Assembly (NCBI GenBank): GCA_046155605.1 | Contig: JBJXFQ010000045.1 | Span: forward strand, 1-64,000 | DNA: 64,000 bases | Reading direction: 5' to 3' | DNA from: JAEUIZ01 sp046155605 | GTDB lineage: Bacteria; Planctomycetota; Phycisphaerae; Phycisphaerales; UBA1924 | Part shown: in pieces, positions 1-10,900 of the stretch | Numbering within the stretch: position 1 is the stretch's first letter | Layout: every line of letters starts with the position of its first letter | The notes under the pieces: generated by a model | Seen by the model: the letters and a program-made list of their open reading frames with translations, nothing else | Told to the model about the DNA's origin: nothing | Databases searched by the model: none | Position numbers and translations under genes: made by a program

Positions 1-497
1 TCGAAGAAGCCGGTCTCGGGGAAGACCCAGTTGCCCGACCGCACGACCAGCGGCCCGGTGTTGAGATAGGTGTCCTCATACCAGCCGTCATCGACGGAGT
101 TGGGCGGCGCATAGCCGCGAACCATCCATCCGCGCGGCATCTGGATCGGGAGGAACCCGGCGAGCGGGACGAAGACCTCGCGCGTCACGGTTGCGCGCGC
201 GCCCAACGGGGGCACGTCCTCAATCACGCCCGCGCGGACGCAGGTCAGCACGGACAGGCGTCCATCGGGCTCGAAGGTGAAGACGGCGGCGGCGTCCTGC
301 TCCGGGCCGTTGCGGGCCGCGGCGTCGCGTGCGGCGGTCAGGGCCGATCGCAGCGCGTTATCCGCCAGCGATTGCTCGGACGAGTAGAGCATGTTTGAGA
401 ACGCGGGCACGGCGATCGCCAGCAGCAGCACGAAGATCGCGATGACCACCAGCAGTTCGACGAGCGTGAAGGCGCGACGAGCAAGGTGACGGATCAT
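1..497 (-). CDS. Pseudopilin with prepilin N-methylation motif, GspH-like (3' end outside window)
   Basis: The reading frame starts at the ATG complementary to 495-497 and stays open to the window edge, giving about 165 residues without a stop. The N-terminus is MIRHLARRAFTLVELLVV: a short basic leader, then the FTLVEL prepilin motif and a hydrophobic helix, as in proteins processed by PilD-type prepilin peptidase. The residue before the cleaved Phe is Ala rather than the usual Gly. The rest is a globular domain of GspH/FimT type. The start overlaps the stop of the preceding pseudopilin gene by 4 nt (ATGA), indicating translational coupling. The role as a minor pseudopilin of a type II secretion or type IV pilus system is inferred from the motif and neighbours. 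Confidence 0.85.
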   Translation of the reverse strand, partial: MIRHLARRAFTLVELLVVIAIFVLLLAIAVPAFSNMLYSSEQSLADNALRSALTAARDAAARNGPEQDAAAVFTFEPDGRLSVLTCVRAGVIEDVPPLGARATVTREVFVPLAGFLPIQMPRGWMVRGYAPPNSVDDGWYEDTYLNTGPLVVRSGNWVFPETGFF

Positions 498-1408
498 CGG
501 CCCACCTCCACGGAGTTGTCCTCGCGGGCCTGGGCGCGGAGTGCCGGGCCGCTGAGCGTGCCCGCGCCCATCTTGGCCTGCATCTCCGCGAGCGTGAGGT
601 GCTGCGGATGCGTCACGGGCAGGAGGTCCTCGTCGCCGAAGACGCCGTTGGGTCCGGCCGAGACGATCGCCCACTGCGCGTCGCGGAAATCGGGATTGCT
701 CTCGTCGCCGATGATCCACGGGATGTTGAGGTAGTCCTTCAGCGCCGTATTCAGCGGCGGATCGCCCTGGTCGTGCAGCCAGAAGTAATAGCGGAACGCC
801 ACGCCCTTGCCGTCGCGAAGCACATACCGGCCCTTGGCGGCATCGACCGCGAAGAGCGCCTTGGCATTGCGCGAAACGTCGAAGAACGGGTCGATGATCT
901 TGCCGGCCTTCTCGAAGGAGCCTTCCTTCTTCGGAACGCGGAGGCCGGGGCCTGATTTCCCGTCGATCGGCGCGTCGAGCGCCCCGATCAGGTAGATGGG
1001 GATCGAATAGATCGAGAACCGCAGATCGGCGGGCGCGAGGTTCGGATCGGCCGGGACGGCTCGGAGTTTCTCCACATCCCCGCCCACCGAGAAATCCGAG
1101 AGCCGAAAGACCTTGACGACGGTCGAGGGGGCGACGATCGGACCGATGGCGTCGTCCGCGAGCGGGGGCGCGAAGCCCACGGTCTGCTTGAACTGCGTGG
1201 TGGCGTTCTTGAGGGCCGTGAGGCTCGCGCGATCGAGCGAGCCGCGCGCCGAGCGCGAGGCGACGCGGAGCCCGACGATGAGCAGCCCGATGAGGACGAA
1301 GACGACGAGGATGACGACGAGTACCTCGATGAGTGTGAAGGCTCGCCGGCGGCCCGGTGCCGCGGTGGTGACCGGCCTGTGGGGCGCGATGGGATGGCTC
1401 CGCTGCAT
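494..1408 (-). CDS. Pseudopilin with long globular domain, GspG-like
   Basis: 304 residues. A 22-residue basic leader ends in GRRRA, followed by FTLIEVLVVILVVFVLIGLL, the prepilin peptidase recognition site and N-terminal helix of major or minor pseudopilins. The remainder is longer than a classical GspG (about 140 aa). It contains phrases such as PIYLIGALDAPIDGKSGPG and AIVSAGPNGVFGDEDLL, a type common in planctomycete DUF1559/GspG-like proteins. The gene follows the GspF gene by 12 nt and overlaps the next pseudopilin by 4 nt, so it belongs to cluster A. It may be the shaft subunit or a minor pseudopilin; sequence alone does not decide. Confidence 0.85.
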   Translation of the reverse strand: MQRSHPIAPHRPVTTAAPGRRRAFTLIEVLVVILVVFVLIGLLIVGLRVASRSARGSLDRASLTALKNATTQFKQTVGFAPPLADDAIGPIVAPSTVVKVFRLSDFSVGGDVEKLRAVPADPNLAPADLRFSIYSIPIYLIGALDAPIDGKSGPGLRVPKKEGSFEKAGKIIDPFFDVSRNAKALFAVDAAKGRYVLRDGKGVAFRYYFWLHDQGDPPLNTALKDYLNIPWIIGDESNPDFRDAQWAIVSAGPNGVFGDEDLLPVTHPQHLTLAEMQAKMGAGTLSGPALRAQAREDNSVEVGR

Positions 1409-1420
1409 GGATCGCCCTTT

Positions 1421-2707
1421 CTAGACCGCGCCGCCCTGCTGGAGCGACTCGATCATCTTGACCATGGGGAGGAACATCGCGACGACGATGGTGCCGACGA
1501 TCCCGCCGATCACCACGACCATCATGGGCTCGAGCAGCGAGACGAGCGAGGCGACCGCGACGTCAACCTCCTCGTCGTAGTTGTCGGCGATCTTCAGGAG
1601 CATCGCGTCGAGTTCGCCCGTCTCCTCGCCCACGTCGATCATGTTCACCACGATCGCGTCGCAGGTCTTGCTCTCGCGGAGCGGGTCGGCGAAACTCTCG
1701 CCCTCGCGGATCGAATCGTGTACCTTCGTCAGCGCCTTCTCGAAGACGTAGTTGCCCGACGTGTCACGCGTAATGAGGATCGCTTCCAGGATCGGGACGC
1801 CCGCCGAGATCAGCGTGCCCAGCGTCCGCGTGAAGCGGGCGATCGTCGTCTTGCGGATCAGTTTGCCGAAGACCGGGAGCCACAGGAAGATGGTGTCGGT
1901 GGCGGCACGACCCGGCCCGGCCTTCCGGATCAACTTGAACGCGATGATGATCACCGGAAGCCCGCAGACGATGTAGACCCAGCCGGGGATCGCCTGGCCG
2001 GGATTCGTTCCGGCGACAAAGCGGCTGGTATTGACGAGCCATTGCGTCAGGCCGGGGAGTTCGACGCCGAACTCGGTGAAGATCTCCTCGAACTTCGGGA
2101 TGATGAAGACCATGATGAACGTGAGGATCGCCAGCGCGACGACCACGACGACGATGGGATAGACGAGCGCGCCGCGGATCTTGCGGCGGAGGCGCTGGCT
2201 CTTTTCCATGAACTCGGCAAGCCGCTGCAGGATGATGTCGAGCACGCCGCCGACCTCGCCAGCGGCCACCATCTTGCAATAGAGCCGGTCGAAGCCGCGG
2301 GGGTGCTTGGACATGGCCTCGGAGAGGGACGAGCCGCCCTCGACCTCCTCGCAGACGCCCAGGAGCGTGTTCTTCATCTTGCCGGGCTTCATCTGACCCT
2401 CGAGGATCTGGAGCGAGCGGAGCAGCGGGAGGCCAGCGTCCTGAAGGGTCGAGAGTTGCCGCGTGAACATCGTCAGTTGCTTCTGCGACACACGCCCGAT
2501 CGACATCCCGCCGGGCTTCTTCTTCTTCTTCGCCGTCACCACCTCGCCGGCGACCGCCGACTTCTTGACCTTCTGCTCGCGCACGGCGGTCGGGAAGAAG
2601 CCCTGCTGCTTGATGCGGGTGATCGCCTCTTCGCTGGTTCCCGCCTCGATCGTCCCCTTCTGGGGCTTGCCGGCGGAGTTGAGCGCCTCGTACGCGAATG
2701 TCGCCAT
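1421..2707 (-). CDS. pilC: Type II secretion/type IV pilus inner-membrane platform protein GspF/PilC
   Basis: 428 residues from MATFAYEALNSAGK. This start was preferred over one 17 codons upstream because it gives the conserved family N-terminus and has GGAG 7-8 nt before the ATG. Two tandem T2SSF domains are visible: the first around residues 85-210 (FTRQLSTLQDAGLPLLRSL), the second around 285-415 (FTRTLGTLISAGVPILEAI). Each is followed by membrane helices, and the protein ends MFLPMVKMIESL as in GspF. The platform protein transmits ATPase work to the pseudopilus. Residues 1-50 are very similar to the N-terminus of the DUF1569 protein at 44900-45538. Confidence 0.95.
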   Translation of the reverse strand: MATFAYEALNSAGKPQKGTIEAGTSEEAITRIKQQGFFPTAVREQKVKKSAVAGEVVTAKKKKKPGGMSIGRVSQKQLTMFTRQLSTLQDAGLPLLRSLQILEGQMKPGKMKNTLLGVCEEVEGGSSLSEAMSKHPRGFDRLYCKMVAAGEVGGVLDIILQRLAEFMEKSQRLRRKIRGALVYPIVVVVVALAILTFIMVFIIPKFEEIFTEFGVELPGLTQWLVNTSRFVAGTNPGQAIPGWVYIVCGLPVIIIAFKLIRKAGPGRAATDTIFLWLPVFGKLIRKTTIARFTRTLGTLISAGVPILEAILITRDTSGNYVFEKALTKVHDSIREGESFADPLRESKTCDAIVVNMIDVGEETGELDAMLLKIADNYDEEVDVAVASLVSLLEPMMVVVIGGIVGTIVVAMFLPMVKMIESLQQGGAV

Positions 2708-2730
2708 GTTGCTTCTCCGAACGGGTGTCA

Positions 2731-2885
2731 CGACAAAGGCACAGAGGGCACGGAGCAATCAGAAGGCCGGGAACAAGGCGTCACGCCGTCTGATATCAAT
2801 GTCTTCGGCTGCCGTTGCGACGGCTCGTCATCGCACTGAACATCGTCATTCTTCTCGGTGTCTTCTGTGCCTCTGTGGTAAATCT
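2731..2885. repeat. Purine-rich CACAGAGG-type repeats in the pilC upstream spacer
   Basis: The 186-nt spacer between the pilB-like gene and pilC holds two related tracts: AAGGCACAGAGGGCACGGAG at 2736-2755, and on the minus strand ACCACAGAGGCACAGAAGAC within about 2848-2885. Both iterate an AGAGGCAC-like unit. Similar tracts lie at 46311-46463 and 47945-47965. No coding potential was seen. Confidence 0.55.
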
Positions 2886-2893
2886 TGCTTTGC

Positions 2894-4636
2894 TTATTCT
2901 TCCGTGATCGTCTCGCGAACGACCTCGTCGATCGTCGTCTGGCCCTCGTAGATCGACATCAGCCCCGCCTCGCGGAGCGACCGCATCCCCCGGCTCCGCG
3001 CATGCTTCCTGAGCACCGACGTGCTCGCTTCCTTCATGATGAGGTCTCGCATGTCGTCGTCGAGCACCATGATCTCGAAGATCGCCATGCGGCCCCGATA
3101 CCCCGACTTGTTGCAGTTGTCGCACCCGCGCCCGCGGAAGAACCTCCGCCCCCGCACGTCCTCCGGACGCAGCGAGAGTTCCATCAGTTCCTCCTCCTTG
3201 GGCGAGTACTCCTCCTTGCACTTCACGCAGATCGTCCGCACCAGCCGCTGCGCGACGATTCCCTCGATCGTCGCCGTGAGCAGGAAGTTCTCGATCCCGA
3301 GGTCAACGAGCCGGATGATCGAACTCGGCGCGTCGTTGGTGTGCAGCGTCGAGAGCACGAGGTGGCCCGTCAGCGAGGCCTGAATCGCGATCTGCCCCGT
3401 CTCGAGGTCGCGGATCTCGCCCACCAGGATCACGTCCGGGTCCTGACGGAGGAAACTCCTCAAGCACTTCGCGAACGTTAGCCCGACCTCTTCATTCACC
3501 TGGCACTGGCACAGGCCGTCGATGTCGTACTCGACCGGGTCCTCAGCCGTGAGAATCTTCGTCTCGACATCGTTGAGTTCCTGGAGTGCCGCATACAGGG
3601 TCGTCGTTTTGCCCGAGCCCGTCGGGCCGGTGACGATCACGATGCCGTTGGGACGCTGGATCAGCGCCCGCGTCTTGGCCAGGTCGTCCTCGCGCAGGCC
3701 CAGCCGATCGAGCGACAGCTCGACGTTGCTGCGGTCGAGCACGCGCATCACCACGCTCTCGCCCCACATCGTCGGGAGCACCGCCACGCGGAGGTCCACC
3801 GGGTTGCCGCCCACCGTCAGTTCGATTCGCCCGTCCTGCGGCATGCGCCGCTCGGCGATATCTAGATTCGCCATGACCTTCACGCGGCTCGTAATCGCCG
3901 GACCCAGGTGCTTGGGCGGCGGGACCATCTCGTACAGCACGCCGTCGATGCGATACCGCATCTTGAACTCGTCCTCGAAAGGCTCGAAGTGGACGTCCGA
4001 GGCCTTGTCCTTGATCGCCTGGAGGAGCACGAGGTTGAGCAGTTTGATGACCTGGTTGTCGCTCGCCGCTTCGAGCACCGCGTCGAGATCGATCGACTCG
4101 CCGCGGCCTTCGAGTTGCTTGAACTTGGCGTCCGACGCCAGGGCACTCATCACGTCGACCACCGATTCCTGCTTGGCGTAGTACTTCTTGATCAGCCCGT
4201 CAATGACCGCGGGATCAGCGACCACCGCCTCGACGTTGAACCCCATGAGCAGCCGCAGGTCATCGACGGCCCGGAAGTTGTCCGCCGACTTCATCGCGAT
4301 CTTCAGTCGCTTGCTCGTCGCGTTGTACTCGATCGGCACGATTTGATACGCATGAACGTTATCGGACGGAATAGTTTCCCGCACCGAATCCGGAATCTCG
4401 AGTGCCGAGATGTCCATGTACGCCATGCCGGCCTGGCCGGCAAGGGCTGCCGCGACGTCCTTCTGATTGCAATACCCGAGTTCGACGAGCAACTGCCCGA
4501 TCGGCACCCGGCGAGTCTTCTGAATCTCCAGCGCCTCGTGGACCTGCTCGCGCGTGACCTTCCCCATCTTGGTCAATACGCGACCAAGTTTGCGTCCTTT
4601 GAACTCGGCAGGGTCGATGGCGGGAGACGGGGGCAT
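2894..4636 (-). CDS. pilB: PilB/GspE family assembly ATPase (second copy in cluster A)
   Basis: 580 residues. An N-terminal MshEN/T2SSE-N domain (about 13-150) precedes the secretion ATPase domain. The Walker A motif GPTGSGKT is at 337-344, the Asp box and GEIRD Walker B follow, and two CxxC pairs (CVKCKEEY and CDNCNKSGYRGR) form the family's zinc-binding insert. It powers pilus or pseudopilus extension at the cytoplasmic face of PilC/GspF. GGAG lies about 9 nt before the ATG. It lies downstream of pilT and upstream of pilC in the same orientation. It is clearly diverged from the PilB-type ATPase at 5933-7681, so the two are paralogues rather than a recent duplication. Confidence 0.95.
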   Translation of the reverse strand: MPPSPAIDPAEFKGRKLGRVLTKMGKVTREQVHEALEIQKTRRVPIGQLLVELGYCNQKDVAAALAGQAGMAYMDISALEIPDSVRETIPSDNVHAYQIVPIEYNATSKRLKIAMKSADNFRAVDDLRLLMGFNVEAVVADPAVIDGLIKKYYAKQESVVDVMSALASDAKFKQLEGRGESIDLDAVLEAASDNQVIKLLNLVLLQAIKDKASDVHFEPFEDEFKMRYRIDGVLYEMVPPPKHLGPAITSRVKVMANLDIAERRMPQDGRIELTVGGNPVDLRVAVLPTMWGESVVMRVLDRSNVELSLDRLGLREDDLAKTRALIQRPNGIVIVTGPTGSGKTTTLYAALQELNDVETKILTAEDPVEYDIDGLCQCQVNEEVGLTFAKCLRSFLRQDPDVILVGEIRDLETGQIAIQASLTGHLVLSTLHTNDAPSSIIRLVDLGIENFLLTATIEGIVAQRLVRTICVKCKEEYSPKEEELMELSLRPEDVRGRRFFRGRGCDNCNKSGYRGRMAIFEIMVLDDDMRDLIMKEASTSVLRKHARSRGMRSLREAGLMSIYEGQTTIDEVVRETITEE

Positions 4637-4790
4637 GAAATCACTCCGCAGGCGGACCGAGTGCTATCCGTCGATTCTATCGGGCCGGTTCTGACAACAC
4701 AACCGCAATTGGCGCGCATCAGATGATGCGACATCTGGAAAATGATCTATGAACGATCGTCATGAAATACGATCAAACTGCGAACACAGA

Positions 4791-5918
4791 TCATTCCTTC
4801 GAGCCGGACGCATCCACTTCCTCATCCCACTCGATGCGGCCCACGGTTCGACCGAGGCGGTGGACCTTGTCAGTCAAGTCCGCTGGATTCTTGCTCTTGT
4901 CGATCATTTCTTCAGCCGAGATCATGCCGCGGGAGTAGAGCGACCAGAGGTGGTCGTCCAGGAGTTGCATACCGAACTTTTTCCCCGTCTGGATCATCGA
5001 GTCGATGCGGAAGGTCTTGTTCTCACGGATGAGGTTGGAGATGGCGGGAGTGACGACGAGGAACTCGTAGCCGGCGACCATGCCCGTGATATCGATGCGG
5101 GAGAGGAGCACCTGCGAGAGCACGCAGATGAGCGACGTCGAGAGTTGCACGCGGACCTGGTTCTGCTGGGTGACCGGGAAGGCGTCGACGATTCGGTCGA
5201 TCGTCTTGGCGGCGCCAGTGGTGTGCAGGGTGGCAAAGACCAAGTGGCCGGTCTCGGCGGCGCGGATCGCGGATTCAATAGTTTCCAGGTCGCGCATTTC
5301 GCCGACGAGGATCACGTCCGGGTCGGAACGCAACACGCGGCGGAGGGCCTCGGCGAAACTGGGCACGTCGGAGCCCACCTCGCGCTGGTTCACGATCGAT
5401 TTTTTGTGGTAGTGGTAATACTCGATCGGGTCTTCCATCGTGACGATGTGCCGATCGAGGTTCATGTTGACATAGTCGATCATGGTCGCCAGCGAGGTGG
5501 TTTTGCCCGAGCCGGTCGGGCCGGTGACGAGGAAGAGCCCGCGGGGTCGGCGGATGAGGTCGCGGCAGATTTCAGGGAGGCCGATCTGTTCGAATGTGAG
5601 CAGGCGATTCGGAATCTGACGGCAGACCATGGCGATGTCGCCGCGCTGCCGGAAGACCGAGACGCGGAATCGGGCGGCCTCGCCGTATGCGAAGCCGAAG
5701 TCGGTGCCGCCCTCTTCCTGGAGTTCCTGCTGATTTCGTTCGGGCGTGACGGCCTTCATGAGCGAGACCATGTCGTCGGATTCGAGCACCTTGGTCTGAA
5801 GGTTGCGAAGGTGGCCGTGGAGGCGAATGGTGGGCTGGCGACCGACAGTGACGTGGAGGTCGGACGCGCCGAGTTTGACGACGGTGTCGAGGAGGCGGTC
5901 GATCTGGATGCTGGACAT
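4791..5918 (-). CDS. pilT: Twitching motility/pilus retraction ATPase PilT
   Basis: 375 residues, the usual PilT length. The N-terminal PAS-like region (MSSIQIDRLLDTVVKLGASD) carries the conserved GASDLH segment. Walker A GPTGSGKT is at 133-140, the GEMRDLETI Walker B region follows, and AAETGHLVFATLHT is the PilT His box. There is no tetracysteine insert, which separates it from the flanking PilB-type ATPases. It hydrolyses ATP to depolymerise the pilus. Its presence argues that cluster A makes a retractile type IV pilus rather than only a secretion pseudopilus. It starts 14 nt after the upstream pilB-like gene. Confidence 0.95.
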   Translation of the reverse strand: MSSIQIDRLLDTVVKLGASDLHVTVGRQPTIRLHGHLRNLQTKVLESDDMVSLMKAVTPERNQQELQEEGGTDFGFAYGEAARFRVSVFRQRGDIAMVCRQIPNRLLTFEQIGLPEICRDLIRRPRGLFLVTGPTGSGKTTSLATMIDYVNMNLDRHIVTMEDPIEYYHYHKKSIVNQREVGSDVPSFAEALRRVLRSDPDVILVGEMRDLETIESAIRAAETGHLVFATLHTTGAAKTIDRIVDAFPVTQQNQVRVQLSTSLICVLSQVLLSRIDITGMVAGYEFLVVTPAISNLIRENKTFRIDSMIQTGKKFGMQLLDDHLWSLYSRGMISAEEMIDKSKNPADLTDKVHRLGRTVGRIEWDEEVDASGSKE

Positions 5919-5932
5919 GGTCGATTCCTGGA

Positions 5933-7681
5933 TCAGCCGTTGGTGACGGCCTCATCGATCTGCGTGGAGCGGGAGATCTCGTCGGGGGTGGTGATGCCCT
6001 TGAGAACCTTGATCTTGCCGTCGCCCACGAGCGGGCGCATGCCGTTGGCGATGGCGGCGCGGCGGATCTGGACGATGGGCGCGAGTTTGAACGCGAGGTC
6101 GCGAATCTCGGAGTTCATGACCATCAACTCAAAGATCGCGCGCCGCCCACGATACCCGGTGCTGTTGCAGTTGGGGCAACCCATGGCCTTGTGGACGCGG
6201 CCCTTGGCCTCTTCGGGGGTGATGCCGACCAGACGGAGGTACTTCGGATCGGGGTCCGGATCGACGGCCTTGCACTCTTTGCACAAGATGCGGACGAGAC
6301 GCTGAGCCATGATCGCCTGGATCGAACTGGCGACAAGGAAGGGCTTCACGCCGATGTCGATCAGACGGGTGATCGCACTCGGCGCGTCGTTGGTGTGGAG
6401 CGTGGAAAAGACGAGGTGGCCCGTCAGTGCGGCCTGGACGGCGATCTCGGCGACTTCCTTATCGCGGATCTCGCCGACGAGGATGACGTTGGGTGCCTGG
6501 CGGAGCATCGACCGGAGGATGGCCGAGAACGTCAGTTCGATTTTTTCGTTGACCTGGCACTGGTTGATGCCGGCGAAGTTGTATTCGACGGGGTCCTCGG
6601 CGGTGATGATCTTTTTGTCGGGCCGATTGAGGATGTCGAGGGCTGAATAGAGGGTTGTGGTTTTACCTGAGCCAGTTGGTCCGGTAACGAGAAAGATGCC
6701 GTTGGGACGGCGAATGATGCGGTTGAAGTTCTGTAGATTATCGGACTCAAATCCGAGATTTTCGAGGCCGATCCGGACAGAGTCAGGGCGGAGAATGCGC
6801 AGGACGATTGATTCGCCGTGGTAGGCCGGGCAGGCCGAGACGCGGAAGTCGATGGCGACGTCATCAACTGGGAACTTGATTCGGCCGTCTTGGGGGATTC
6901 GGCGTTCGGCGATGTTGATTCCCGCCATGAGTTTGAAGCGGGAGAGCATCGAGTTCTGCATTCGTTTGGGCAGATTGTCGCGTTCGATGCAGACGCCGTC
7001 AACGCGGTAGCGGAGCCTCACGCGGTCGGCCATGGGCTCGATGTGGATATCGGAGGCCCGCGATTTCACGGCCTCGGTAATGATGCGATTGCAGAGCCGG
7101 ACGATCGGGGCGTCTTCGGAGGCTACGTCGATGGATTTGTCCATCGAGCGATCGACGGAGCGATCGACGGTCTTGTCGATGGATTCGGTGACGAGGGACT
7201 CGCCCGGTCCGACCATTTTTGTGGTGGAGATAGCGGGGTTGCCGCCGCCGCCAAAGTGGGCATCGACGAACTTTTTGATCTGGCCTCGCGCGGCGAGCCG
7301 GGGCTCGATTTCGACATTCAGGCGGAACCTGAGCATGTCGAGCAACTCGAGGTCCATGGGGTCATGGATGATGAGTTTGAGTCGCCCGCCGGCCTTTTCG
7401 AGGGGGAGTATGGCGTGCTTTTTGATGAGGTCGTCGGGGACGAGTTTCATGTCGATCTGCTTGCCCGCGCCGCCTGCGGCGAGATCGACGAACTCCATCC
7501 CGAACTGGTTGGCAAGAGCCTTGGCAACGTGGTCTTCCTTGGCGAAGCCGAGTTCGACGAGCACGTCACCAAGGCGTTTGCCGGAGCCTTTGGCGACGCC
7601 CATGGCCTGTTCGGCCTGAGCGGCGGTGATGATGCCCCAGCCGACGAGAATCTCTCCGAGTTTCCTTCGCGATCGGGCCAT
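5933..7681 (-). CDS. pilB: PilB/GspE family assembly ATPase (first gene of cluster A)
   Basis: 582 residues. An MshEN-type N-terminal domain (about 5-145) leads to a linker at 168-186 with a short tandem repeat of D-[KR]-[ST]-[VMI] units (IDKTVDRSVDRSMDKSIDV). The ATPase domain follows: Walker A GPTGSGKT at 334-341, a GEIRDKEVAEIA Walker B region, and zinc-binding CxxC pairs (CKECK, CPNCNSTGYRGR). It is the promoter-proximal gene of the minus-strand cluster A and diverges from the cytochrome gene at 7907. It probably drives pilus extension; having two PilB-type enzymes beside PilT suggests separate specialised motors. Confidence 0.95.
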   Translation of the reverse strand: MARSRRKLGEILVGWGIITAAQAEQAMGVAKGSGKRLGDVLVELGFAKEDHVAKALANQFGMEFVDLAAGGAGKQIDMKLVPDDLIKKHAILPLEKAGGRLKLIIHDPMDLELLDMLRFRLNVEIEPRLAARGQIKKFVDAHFGGGGNPAISTTKMVGPGESLVTESIDKTVDRSVDRSMDKSIDVASEDAPIVRLCNRIITEAVKSRASDIHIEPMADRVRLRYRVDGVCIERDNLPKRMQNSMLSRFKLMAGINIAERRIPQDGRIKFPVDDVAIDFRVSACPAYHGESIVLRILRPDSVRIGLENLGFESDNLQNFNRIIRRPNGIFLVTGPTGSGKTTTLYSALDILNRPDKKIITAEDPVEYNFAGINQCQVNEKIELTFSAILRSMLRQAPNVILVGEIRDKEVAEIAVQAALTGHLVFSTLHTNDAPSAITRLIDIGVKPFLVASSIQAIMAQRLVRILCKECKAVDPDPDPKYLRLVGITPEEAKGRVHKAMGCPNCNSTGYRGRRAIFELMVMNSEIRDLAFKLAPIVQIRRAAIANGMRPLVGDGKIKVLKGITTPDEISRSTQIDEAVTNG

Positions 7682-7906
7682 GGGGGTGTGGTCGCTCCGT
7701 TGGGGCGGCGTTGCCGCGGGAAGGGGATGATACCCGCTCGGGCGCGGGGCTTGTGTGGAGTCCGAAACATCGTGGCCCGGAAACCCGGACTGGGCCTGGC
7801 GCGTACAAAGCAGGCTGAGGTGAGCAGATGGGCCTTGCCAGATTCGTGAAAGTGTGGGATGCTGTTGCGTCGTCGGCGGGCGGGCGCCGGCGGAATGGGG
7901 AAATCA

Positions 7907-10900
7907 ATGGATAATCGCGCGTTGGCGTATGTGACCCTGATCGCGTTTGGGGTTGGGGCGATCGGGGCGGGCGTTGGTCTGGGCACGCAGCGGGTGACGC
8001 CGGGCGGCCGCGGGCCGGGGGCCGGCGGGACCGACGCGACCACGGCGACGCTGGTCAACTGGGAGACGGGGCATGTGCATCCGGTGGACATGACGCCGGA
8101 TCGCACGCGGCTGCTCGTGTGCAACACGGCGGACAACCGGCTGGAGGTCTTCGACATCACCAGCGGCACGCCGGCGCTGGTAGCGGAGATTCCGGTGGGG
8201 CTCGATCCGATCTCGGTGCGGGCGCGGACCAACGACGAGGTCTGGGTCGTCAACAACATCTCGGACTCGGTGAGCATCGTGCGGCTGTCGCAGAAGAACG
8301 TCGTGGCGACGCTGCGGACCAAGGACGAGCCCTCGGACGTGGCCTTCGCTGGGAATCCGCAGCGGGCGTTCGTCTCGTGCTCGCAGGCGAACACGGTGCA
8401 GGTGTTCGATCCGGCGAATCTGGCCGCGGCACCGACGGACGTGGCGATCAACGGCGAGGACCCGCGGGCGCTGGCGGTGAGCCCGGATGGAATGAAGGTG
8501 TATGCGGCGATTTTCAACAGCGGCAACGCCTCGACGATCCTCGGTGGAGGCGGGCTGGGAGGCGGAGCGCTCGCCTACCCGCCGAACATCGTTGGAAATC
8601 CGGCAAGCCCATATGGCACGGCGAATCCGCCGCCGAACAGCGGCGGGAGTTTCAGCCCGCCATTGGCCGGCGGAAATCCGACGCCGCCTCGGGTGGGGTT
8701 GATCGTCAAGAAGAACGCGGCCGGGGAGTGGATGGACGACAACAACGGGAACTGGACGAGTCTGGTCTCGGGTCCGAGCGCGGCGGCATCAGGACGGCGG
8801 CCGGGGTGGGATCTGCCGGATCGTGACCTCGCGGCGATCGATGCGTCATCGCTTTCGGTGGCGTATGCGCGGAGCCTGATGAACATCTGCATGGCCGCGG
8901 GGGTCAACCCGGCGACGGGGCAGATCGCGGTCGTGGGGACGGACGCGACGAACGAGATTCGCTTTGAGCCGAACGTGAATGGCAAGTTCGTGCGTGTGAA
9001 GGTTGGTCTGGTGAATCCGGCGACGCTGGTGGGGACGCTCAAGGACCTCAACGCGCACCTGACGTACGCCACGCCGACGCTCACGAATCAGACGGATCGC
9101 GACCTGGCGATCGGGGATCCGCGCGGAGTGGCGTTCAACGCGGCGGGGACGCTGGCGTATGTCACGGGGATGGGCTCGAACAACGTCGTGGTGATCAACG
9201 GCAATGGCGATCGGGCGGGGCTGGCACCGACGATCGAGGTGGGCGAGGGGCCGACGGGCCTGGCGCTCGACGAGGGGCGTTCGCGGCTCTATGTGCTGAA
9301 TCGCTTCGCGGGGACGATCTCGGTGGTGAGCACGACGACGGAAGCGGTGGTGGCGACGGTGCCGTTCTTTGATCCGACGCCGACGCCGATCAAGGTCGGA
9401 CGGAAGCATCTTTATGACACGCACAAGACGTCAGGGCTCGGGCAGGCGTCGTGCGCGTCATGCCACGTCAATGGCGGCCTCGATCGCCTGGCGTGGGATC
9501 TTGGCGATCCGAGCGGCACGGTGAAGCAGTTGACGGGCCAGAACCTGGGCGGCGGGCTGCCGGGGCTTTCTCCGGGCACGACGAACCCCCCGTTCCAGGC
9601 GTGGCACCCGATGAAAGGGCCGATGACGACGCAGACGCTGCAGGACATCATCGGGAAGGAGCCGTTGCACTGGCGCGGGGACCGGGCGGGGATCGAGGAG
9701 TTCAACGGTGCGTTTGTGGGGCTGCTGGGTGACACGGTGCAACTGACGGCGCAGGAGATGCAGGAGTTTGAGGACTTCCTGGCAACGATGGCGTACCCGC
9801 CGAACCCGTTCCGCAACTTTGACAACTCGCTGCCCCCGAGCGTGTCGCTGGCGGGGCATTTCTCGCCCGGGCGATTCGCGTCCACAGGCGGGCTGGCCGC
9901 GGGCACACCGCTGACGACGGGCAACCCGCAGGCGGGACTGACGCTGTATACGGACATCAATCGGCGGATCGACGGCGGGGCGTTCGCGTGCGTGACGTGC
10001 CACACGCTGCCGACGGGCGCTGGGCCGGACCTGACGTTCAATCTCGGGACGCAGCAGTATCAGCAGTTCCCGGTGGGGCCGATGGGCGAGCACCATGCGG
10101 CGCTGGTGTCGGTGGATGGCTCGACGAATCTGGCGATCAAGACGCCGCAACTCCGCAACGCATACCAGAAGGTCGGTTTCGAGGCGACGCAACTGGAGAA
10201 CAACGCGGGATTCGGGTTCCTACATGACGGCAGCGTGGACTCGCTGGCGCGATTCGTGTCGGAGCCCGCGTTCAACCCGCAGAACGACGCGGAGGTGGCG
10301 AATCTGGTGGCTTTCCTGCTTTGCTTTGCGGGCGGAGACTTGCCGCAGGGCGCGCTCAACAGCCCGCTCTTCCCGCCGGGCGTGCCGGGGAAGGACAGCC
10401 ACGCGGCGGTGGGCTGGCAGACGACGCTGGTGAGCGAGGCGACGGCACCGCCCGCGCAGATCACGCTCATCGCGTCGATGATCACACAGGCGCAGACGAA
10501 CAAGGTGGGGCTGGTCGTGAAGGGGCGCATCGGCGGCGAGCAGCGCGGGTTCGTCTTGCGGACGACGGGTCCGAGCGCGGGCAGTTTCCAGTCCGATCGC
10601 GCGGGGCAGGTCGTTTCGCCCGCGGCGCTGCGGGCGCTGGCGACGGCCGGCGGCGAGTTGACCTACACCGTTGTGCCCAAGAACACGGAGACGCGGATCG
10701 GGATCGATCGCGACGAGAACGGCGTGTTCGATCGCGATCAGGCCGACGTGGCGTGCTATGCCAACTGCGACGCGAGCCATGTGCCGCCGATCCTGAACGT
10801 GTCGGACTTCGTGTGCTTCCTGAACAAGTTCGCGGCGAATGACCCGACGGCAAACTGCGACGGGAGCACGACGCCGCCGGTGCTGAATGTCAATGATTTC